This document shows, piece by piece, positions 7,037-11,149 of a stretch of DNA of 11,149 nt. Numbering within the stretch: the stretch's first letter is position 1; each line of letters begins with the position of its first letter. The notes under the pieces are model-generated. The model searched no databases, had not been told where the DNA came from, and saw nothing but the letters and a program-made list of their open reading frames with translations. Source of the stretch: an uncultured Rhodanobacteraceae bacterium (GTDB lineage: Bacteria > Pseudomonadota > Gammaproteobacteria > Xanthomonadales > Rhodanobacteraceae); contig CALFNI010000429.1 in assembly GCA_937902695.1 (NCBI GenBank), forward strand, positions 1-11,149, given 5' to 3'. Position numbers and translations under genes: made by a program.

Positions 7037-7677
7037 AGCCAATCCGCGTTCTCGTCGCCGACGATCACACGATCGTGCGCGATGGCCTCGTCGCCCTGCT
7101 CAACGGCAGCGGCGACTGCCAGGTCGTCGCCCAGGCGGCCGACGGCATCACGACGGTCGATCTGGCGCTGAAGACGCAGCCCGACGTCGTCGTCGTCGAC
7201 ATCTCGATGCCAAAGCTCAACGGCATCGAGGTCGTGCGGCGCCTGACCAAGGAGCTCGAATCGACGCGCATCCTCGTCCTGACGATGCACGCGGAAGAAG
7301 AGTACGTCATGCACGTGGTCCGCGCCGGCGCGGCCGGATTCCTGCTCAAGGACTCGGCCAGCGCCGAGATGCTCGCGGCCGTGCGCGCGCTCGCCGGCGG
7401 CCGCGGCTATTTCGGCACGCACGCATCGAAGGTGCTCGCGCAGCAGGTGCAGAAGCCGCATGCGCAGCTCGAAGACCCGTACCGCGACCTCACCTCGCGC
7501 GAACGCGAGGTGTTCCATCTCATCGTCGAAGGCATGACGACGAAGGAAATCGCGCGCCAGCTCGGCACCAGCACGAAGACGGCCGAGAATCATCGCTTCC
7601 GAGTGCTCGACAAGCTCGGCGCGCGCAACACGGCCGAGCTCATCCGCTACGCGGCGCGTCACGGCCTGATGGACTGA
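7033..7677 (+). CDS. NarL/LuxR-type DNA-binding response regulator
   Basis: The product is 214 aa. The receiver domain (about 1-120) carries the acidic pair D10/D11, phospho-acceptor D56 in VVVDISMP, the switch T84 and the conserved K106. The LuxR-type helix-turn-helix lies at about 150-210 (LTSREREVFHLIVEGMTTKE, then the recognition helix in TKTAENHRFRVLDKL). This is the usual NarL-family layout and length, and nothing is missing. It is cytoplasmic and binds DNA when phosphorylated; its cognate kinase is encoded directly upstream. The GTG start at 7033 overlaps the histidine kinase stop (GTGA), and GAGGGAGAGG upstream supplies a strong ribosome-binding site. Its targets cannot be read from the sequence; self-regulation of this operon is a common arrangement but not shown here. 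Confidence 0.95.
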   Translation: MKPIRVLVADDHTIVRDGLVALLNGSGDCQVVAQAADGITTVDLALKTQPDVVVVDISMPKLNGIEVVRRLTKELESTRILVLTMHAEEEYVMHVVRAGAAGFLLKDSASAEMLAAVRALAGGRGYFGTHASKVLAQQVQKPHAQLEDPYRDLTSREREVFHLIVEGMTTKEIARQLGTSTKTAENHRFRVLDKLGARNTAELIRYAARHGLMD

Positions 7678-7684
7678 GTCGAAC

Positions 7685-7701
7685 GACGCCGCGACGGCGT
7701 C
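7685..7701. terminator. hairpin between the convergent operon end and FG-GAP gene
   Basis: GACGCCG (7685-7691) and CGGCGTC (7695-7701) form a perfect 7-bp stem with a 3-nt loop. It lies 7 bp after the response regulator stop and overlaps the last codon and stop of the convergent gene that ends at 7700. There is no T-tract on either side. It could act as a bidirectional 3' end structure for both transcripts. Confidence 0.35.
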
Positions 7702-8983
7702 AGCGCGCGATCCGCGGCGAGACGTTCTCCGGCGCGATGCATGCGCCCGGTGCGTCGAAGCCGGCGTGGAAGATCGTGACGGTCGGATCGAACCAGTACG
7801 CGGCGCCGGCATGCACGAGGTTGCCGACGACGTGTCCGGGCGCGCTCGTGACCCAGCGCACGCCGCTCGCGGCGACCGACCATCCGGCGAGATCTTCGGC
7901 GATCGGCGCGATGATCGTCGTGCCGCCGGTTTCGCCGAGCGATGCCGCATCGAACGCGTAGCTCGCGCCGCACGCCGCACCGTTGGCCTGTCCTGCGAAC
8001 GGCGCGCCGACGAAGATGCTGTCGTCGCCGAGCGCGACCGACCAGCCCAGCTGATCGCCGGCGGCGCCCGTGGCGGTCGTCAGCAGCGCATCCTGCGACC
8101 ACGTCGTTCCGCTGCGCGAGAACACGTAGGCCTGACCCTGCGCGTCGGCTGCGGACGGTGCGCCGATCACGGCGCGGTCTCCGGCGAGATCGACGGCATA
8201 GCCGAAGAGATCGCCGTTCGCGCTGGCCGCGGTCAGTTTCGCCTGCGCGGTCCAGCCGCCGGCGCCGCGCACGAACACGTAGACGGCACCGTTCGCATAC
8301 GCGCCCGCCGCGTCCGATGCATTGAAGGGCGCGCCGACGAGCAAGGTATCGCCGTCGAGCGCGACGCTCGTACCGAACGCGTCGAACGGCGCGCCGTCGG
8401 CCGCCGTCAGCTTCGCGTCCTCGGTCCAGACGGTGCCGCTCCGCGCGAAGACATAGACGGCGCCCGTGCCGTCGACGCCGATGCGGCCCGCACCGACCGC
8501 GACACGATCGCCGGACACCGAAACCGACTGGCCGAAACGTTCTCCGCTGGAGGGGCCGCTCGGCACGAGCATTGCCTGCTGCGACCAGCCGACGCCGTCG
8601 CCGACGAAGACGTATGCCGCGCCGGGCACCGCGCCTGCGGCCGCGACGACGAGCGTGCTGCCCGATACGCCGAGCGCAGTGCCGAATGCGTCGCCGGCCA
8701 CGAGCTCCGCGGGCGCGATGCGCAGCGGCACGCCGCACGGCAGCGCGGAGCAGTCGACGACATAGGCGGCGCCTGCCGCATCGTTTTCGCCTGGCGCGCC
8801 AAGCGCGAGCGTCGTGCCATCGATGCCGACGCCGTACCCCATGTCGGCGCCGGTGCTGGCAACCGGGCTGACGACGATCGCGCTTTCGACCGCGCCCGCC
8901 GGCGTCGCGCACGCAAGCGCGAGCGCGCACGCGAGCGCTGTCGCGCGCAGCCGAAAGCCGTCGGGGCTGCCCCTGCTTTTCAT
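7700..8983 (-). CDS. exported FG-GAP repeat (beta-propeller) protein
   Basis: The product is 427 aa. A signal peptide covers about residues 1-31 (basic start, hydrophobic ALACALALACA core, AGA before the likely cut at A31). C25 gives a weak alternative lipoprotein reading. Seven FG-GAP-type repeats follow at about 50-76, 100-127, 150-180, 203-238, 260-289, 312-344 and 366-399. Each runs roughly FG-x-SVA...GD-x-LLVGAP...GA-x-YVF, and seven blades make a full integrin-alpha-like propeller. The usual DxDxDG calcium loops are largely absent. The tail after the last repeat holds VTIFHAGFDAPGAC, resembling the short IF-x2-GF(D/E) C-terminal tail I associate with secreted Xanthomonadales proteins. 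Such proteins are usually surface or extracellular; the ligand is unknown. ATG 8983 starts right at the signal peptide and lies 6 nt after a -10-like box. It is convergent with the signalling operon. Confidence 0.85.
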   Translation of the reverse strand: MKSRGSPDGFRLRATALACALALACATPAGAVESAIVVSPVASTGADMGYGVGIDGTTLALGAPGENDAAGAAYVVDCSALPCGVPLRIAPAELVAGDAFGTALGVSGSTLVVAAAGAVPGAAYVFVGDGVGWSQQAMLVPSGPSSGERFGQSVSVSGDRVAVGAGRIGVDGTGAVYVFARSGTVWTEDAKLTAADGAPFDAFGTSVALDGDTLLVGAPFNASDAAGAYANGAVYVFVRGAGGWTAQAKLTAASANGDLFGYAVDLAGDRAVIGAPSAADAQGQAYVFSRSGTTWSQDALLTTATGAAGDQLGWSVALGDDSIFVGAPFAGQANGAACGASYAFDAASLGETGGTTIIAPIAEDLAGWSVAASGVRWVTSAPGHVVGNLVHAGAAYWFDPTVTIFHAGFDAPGACIAPENVSPRIAR

Positions 8984-8989
8984 GCAGCG

Positions 8990-9018
8990 ATTACCGCCGC
9001 TGGGCGACGGGGTGTCAA
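8990..9018 (-). promoter_or_regulatory. promoter of the FG-GAP gene
   Basis: On the minus strand, a perfect TTGACA (9018-9013) stands 17 nt from GGTAAT (8995-8990), which matches the last four bases of TATAAT. The expected transcription start falls at about the A of the ATG at 8983, so the mRNA would have little or no leader. No good Shine-Dalgarno sequence is present. Confidence 0.5.
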
Positions 9019-9062
9019 GCCGACTCTGGGTGATTCACCTCAGCGACGGCGGCGGACCCGCT

Positions 9063-9587
9063 TCAGCCGGTCGCGCGTCGGGGAATCTCTGGTGCCGGAA
9101 CGAGCAACGATGCGTTGGCCGATGCGCCGGTCAGCGGCTCCAGCGTGCCGATCGAATGCCCCTGCTCGGCCAGGTATTCGAGCCAGCGGTTCAAGAATGA
9201 GCTCATGCGAAGCCGCTGCTGGAAGATGCTGCGCGCGGGGCGAAGCGGACCGATCGCACGCGCGAGACGCCGATCGGCATGGCAGTGCATGACCTCGGCC
9301 ATGTGCGCGTCGTGATACATGCGAAGCTGCGCGGACGGCGCCAGCTCACCGGTTTCGCCGTCGACGAAGCAGTAGGTCAGGTGCAGGTCGAGCGTGTAGC
9401 GATGGCGCTCGAGCACGTCGAGGCGGACGTCCAGGCCGTCGTCGAGCGAGGAGAGGTAGCTCCCGACGGCGAGGCGTCCCGGCGCGAACATGCGGTTGAG
9501 GCGATGGTAGTTCTCCGCATAAAGCCCCATCAGCCAGGCGAAACGGCCCGGCAGGACGTCATGCGGTTTTTCGAGGACTAACGACAT
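9063..9587 (-). CDS. YqiB-like DUF1249 family protein
   Basis: The product is 174 aa, slightly longer than E. coli YqiB (about 140 aa), and soluble by appearance. It follows the YqiB pattern: an N-terminal helix with Y-x-ENYHRLNRMF, a middle beta part with RHRYTLDLHLTYCF, the signature LRMYHDAHMAEVM at about 88-100, and a late FLNRWLEYLAEQGHSIG helix at about 131-147. The C-terminal 25 residues (Ala/Pro-rich) are extra. The family is conserved in gammaproteobacteria and its molecular function is not established, so none is assigned. ATG 9587 is the only good start; a TATGAT box ends 6 nt before it. The gene lies 114 bp after the end of ppsR and 79 bp before the FG-GAP gene, all on the same strand, but apparent promoters suggest separate transcription. 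Confidence 0.85.
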   Translation of the reverse strand: MSLVLEKPHDVLPGRFAWLMGLYAENYHRLNRMFAPGRLAVGSYLSSLDDGLDVRLDVLERHRYTLDLHLTYCFVDGETGELAPSAQLRMYHDAHMAEVMHCHADRRLARAIGPLRPARSIFQQRLRMSSFLNRWLEYLAEQGHSIGTLEPLTGASANASLLVPAPEIPRRATG

Positions 9588-9593
9588 GGACCG

Positions 9594-9622
9594 ATCATAG
9601 GGGCGGACCCGGACGAAACCTA
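9594..9622 (-). promoter_or_regulatory. possible promoter of the YqiB-like gene
   Basis: TATGAT (9599-9594, minus strand) matches five of six bases of the -10 consensus. The hexamer 17 nt upstream (TAGGTT, 9622-9617) is a poor -35 box. The -10 box ends 6 nt before the ATG at 9587, so transcription would start at or next to the start codon. Confidence 0.4.
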
Positions 9623-9701
9623 GTCTTATCCGCCGCCGGCAACGGGATTAGAATGAAAATCCGCGCACGGGTCAGCGACCGGGTCGCGATTCAGCCGCGC
9701 C

Positions 9702-10517
9702 TCAGAACATGTGCCGCTCGATACCGAGCGCCGCCAGGATCTTGCTCGCGATCTCCTCGATGGACGTGTGCGTGGTGTTCTGCACCGCGATGCCGTCGCG
9801 CCGGAACAGCTTGTCGGCCTGACCGAGTTCCCAGCGGCATTGCTCGATCGTGGCGTACTTGCTGTTCGGCCGACGCGCCTGACGCACCTGCGCCAGACGC
9901 GTCGGGTCGATCGAGAGGCCATAGAGCCGCTTGCGATACGGCACGAGGCGCTTGGGCAATTCGAGCCGTTCGAGATCCTCCTCGGTCAGCGGATAGTTCG
10001 CCGCCTTCACGCCGTAATGGAGCGCCATGTAGAGGCATGTCGGCGTCTTGCCGACGCGCGAGACGCCGACGAGGATGAGGTCAGAATCGCCGTAGTTCAC
10101 GTCGACGCCGTCGTCGTGCGTCAGTGCGTAGTTGGTCGCGTTGATGCGCGCCTCGTACTCGCCGAAATTGGTCAGCCCGTGCGCCTTGCCCACGCGCGGC
10201 GAGCGCTTGGCCTGGAGCTCGACCTCGAGCGGCTCGATGAACGGCGCGAACACGTCGAGCATGAAGGCGCCGCTCTCGGCGACGATGTCCGAGAGCTTCT
10301 GGTCCATGATCGTGTTGACGACGATCGGCCGGACGCCGTTCTGCGCGTATGCGGTCTTGATGCGCAGCGCCGCCGAGCGCGCCTTCGCCTCGTCGTCGAC
10401 GAACGGAATGCGGAACGTCTGGAAATCGACGCCGTCGAATTGCGTCAGCACGCTGTGGCCGATCGTCTCCGCGGTGATGCCGGTGCCGTCGGAAACGTAG
10501 TAGATCGTGCGGCGCAT
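9702..10517 (-). CDS. ppsR: PEP synthase regulatory protein (bifunctional kinase/pyrophosphorylase)
   Basis: The product is 271 aa, a normal length for this family (DUF299, Kinase-PPPase). It inactivates PEP synthase by ADP-dependent phosphorylation of a threonine next to the catalytic histidine and reactivates it by phosphate-dependent removal that yields pyrophosphate. The sequence opens with the typical [20 protein letters not shown] (8-27) and carries a P-loop-like [10 protein letters not shown] at 151-160 and NYPLTEEDL at 174-182. No key motif is missing. I chose ATG 10517 because homologues begin with this [13 protein letters not shown] pattern; a reading from 10577 adds 20 residues not typical of the family. 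The enzyme it controls is encoded divergently 187 bp away. The ribosome-binding site is weak (CGGGAT about 7 nt upstream). It is cytoplasmic. Confidence 0.97.
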   Translation of the reverse strand: MRRTIYYVSDGTGITAETIGHSVLTQFDGVDFQTFRIPFVDDEAKARSAALRIKTAYAQNGVRPIVVNTIMDQKLSDIVAESGAFMLDVFAPFIEPLEVELQAKRSPRVGKAHGLTNFGEYEARINATNYALTHDDGVDVNYGDSDLILVGVSRVGKTPTCLYMALHYGVKAANYPLTEEDLERLELPKRLVPYRKRLYGLSIDPTRLAQVRQARRPNSKYATIEQCRWELGQADKLFRRDGIAVQNTTHTSIEEIASKILAALGIERHMF

Positions 10518-10609
10518 GGCGTGGCATCCCGACCCGAGGCTGGCCTTCAGTCTACGGAAAGCCCGCTCGCGCGGCATCGGCCGCTCGAATCGGCACTCTC
10601 GAGCCAGCC

Positions 10610-10638
10610 TTGTCTCGCCCCGCAGAAAGCCCGAAAAT
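10610..10638 (+). promoter_or_regulatory. possible ppsA promoter
   Basis: TTGTCT (10610-10615) and GAAAAT (10633-10638) are exactly 17 nt apart, each matching four of six consensus bases. The predicted start is near 10645, giving a leader of about 60 nt that holds the second hairpin and the direct repeats. The -10-like box lies in the loop of the first inverted repeat. Confidence 0.35.
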
Positions 10639-10665
10639 CACGGGTTCTTGCGGGGCATCCCCGCA
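10617..10665 (+). promoter_or_regulatory. mutually exclusive inverted repeats upstream of ppsA
   Basis: GCCCCGCA (10617-10624), TGCGGGGC (10649-10656) and CCCCGCA (10659-10665) lie in series. The middle block can pair with the left one (8 bp, with inner pairs CCCG/CGGG around loop AAAATCA) or with the right one (TGCGGGG-CAT-CCCCGCA, 7 bp, 3-nt loop), but not both. This is the layout of an attenuator or RNA switch. If transcription starts near 10645, only the right hairpin would be in the mRNA and the left pairing would matter only as DNA. Confidence 0.45.
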
Positions 10666-10687
10666 CGCTTGCATCCCACGCTTGCAT
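10664..10687 (+). repeat. tandem 11-bp direct repeat upstream of ppsA
   Basis: CACGCTTGCAT occurs at 10664-10674 and again at 10677-10687, a period of 13 bp, ending 6 bp before the ppsA ribosome-binding site. Two identical sites in this position could be an operator for a repressor or repeated RNA-binding sites. Confidence 0.6.
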
Positions 10688-10693
10688 TCTGCC

Positions 10694-10698
10694 GGAGA
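10694..10698 (+). promoter_or_regulatory. ribosome-binding site that fixes the ppsA TTG start
   Basis: GGAGA lies 6 nt before TTG at 10705-10707. It is the strongest Shine-Dalgarno match near this reading frame. The next in-frame ATG (10741) would remove the conserved LVLW-x4-L N-terminus, so the TTG is the likely start. Confidence 0.75.
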
Positions 10699-10704
10699 TT
10701 CCCT

Positions 10705-11149
10705 TTGAGCGAACTGGTGCTTTGGCTCGACGCGTTGCGCATGTCCGATCTCGGCAAGGTCGGCGGCAAGAACGCCTCGCTCGGCGAGATGATCGGCAAT
10801 CTCGCCCGGCTCGGCGTCTCGGTGCCGGGCGGCTTCGCGACGACGGCGGACGCATTCCGCGATCATCTCGTGAACACCGGGCTCGCGGCGAAGATCCAGG
10901 AGCGGCTCGCCGGGCTCGATGTCGAGGACGTCGACGCGCTGACGGCTGCCGGCAAGGAGATCCGCGGCCGGATCATCGACACCAGGCTCCCCGCCGATCT
11001 CGACAAGGCCATTCGCGATGCGTACGCGAAACTCTGCAAGGATGCCGGGGCGGACGACATCGCCGTCGCGGTGCGCTCGTCGGCGACCGCCGAAGACCTG
11101 CCGGACGCCTCGTTCGCCGGCCAGCAGGAGACCTTCCTCAACGTCACCG
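10705..11149 (+). CDS. ppsA: phosphoenolpyruvate synthase (pyruvate, water dikinase), N-terminal part
   Basis: The open frame runs 148 codons to the window edge; the full enzyme is about 790 aa, so roughly four fifths is outside. The enzyme makes PEP from pyruvate, ATP and water, releasing AMP and phosphate, as the entry step of gluconeogenesis. The visible part is the ATP-binding PPDK_N domain start and closely follows E. coli Pps[11 protein letters not shown], the [20 protein letters not shown] block at 18-37, [19 protein letters not shown], and the nucleotide-binding [20 protein letters not shown] block ending at about residue 140. It starts at TTG with a good GGAGA site. It is divergent from ppsR, whose product regulates it. 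Hairpins and a tandem repeat in its leader suggest extra transcriptional or leader control (inference). Confidence 0.97.
   Translation, partial: MSELVLWLDALRMSDLGKVGGKNASLGEMIGNLARLGVSVPGGFATTADAFRDHLVNTGLAAKIQERLAGLDVEDVDALTAAGKEIRGRIIDTRLPADLDKAIRDAYAKLCKDAGADDIAVAVRSSATAEDLPDASFAGQQETFLNVT

Noticed and set aside
7766..9292. A 508-codon plus-strand frame opposite the FG-GAP gene
   Set aside because: It mirrors the FG-GAP repeats, its product is Arg/Ala/Asp-rich without domain features, and it would run across two clear minus-strand genes.
9657..9700. Terminator after ppsR
   Set aside because: Only a 5-bp stem (GCGAC/GTCGC) and a weak GC-rich stretch before ATTTT are present; neither is convincing.

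Overview
The window comes from a GC-rich proteobacterial chromosome, most likely a gammaproteobacterium of the Xanthomonadales/Rhodanobacteraceae type. The evidence is a ppsR/ppsA pair, a YqiB-like (DUF1249) gene, GC-rich third codon positions throughout, and a secreted protein with a C-terminal IF-x2-GF(D/E) tail of the kind I associate with that order. This placement is inference. No insertion sequence, integrase, phage gene or CRISPR array was seen.

Layout. (1) 1-48: the 5' two thirds of a minus-strand tRNA-Ala(GGC), with a good promoter at 63-91. (2) 148-432: a small minus-strand gene of unknown function. (3) 502-1092: about 590 bases without a convincing gene, but with two perfect 13-bp hairpins, one sitting directly after the stop of a very short hydrophobic minus-strand reading frame. 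(4) 1093-7677: a tight plus-strand operon of five genes: an exported protein of unknown function, an FHA-GAF protein, a membrane Hanks-type Ser/Thr kinase with TolB-like and TPR regions, a cytoplasmic NarL-family histidine kinase with no sensor domain, and a NarL/LuxR-type response regulator. The last three junctions overlap (ATGA, 8 nt, GTGA). (5) 7700-9587: two minus-strand genes, an exported seven-repeat FG-GAP beta-propeller protein and a YqiB-like DUF1249 protein. (6) 9702-11149: ppsR (PEP synthase regulatory protein, minus) divergent from ppsA (PEP synthase, plus, cut by the window edge). Their shared 187-bp intergenic region holds competing inverted repeats and a tandem 11-bp direct repeat.

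How the genes may work together. The five-gene operon looks like a self-contained signalling route that joins Ser/Thr phosphorylation to a two-component system. The kinase membrane segment follows a basic stretch, so its TolB-like and TPR part should lie in the periplasm, where the exported first product also goes. The FHA domain would read phospho-threonine inside the cell. The sensor-less histidine kinase and its regulator would turn the state of the complex into transcription. This is the most interesting system here, but the links between parts are inferred from gene order and domain types. ppsR and ppsA are a known functional pair: PpsR controls PEP synthase by reversible threonine phosphorylation.

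Three minus-strand genes (starts at 432, 8983 and 9587) have a -10-like hexamer ending exactly 6 nt before the start codon and no convincing Shine-Dalgarno sequence, which suggests leaderless transcripts.
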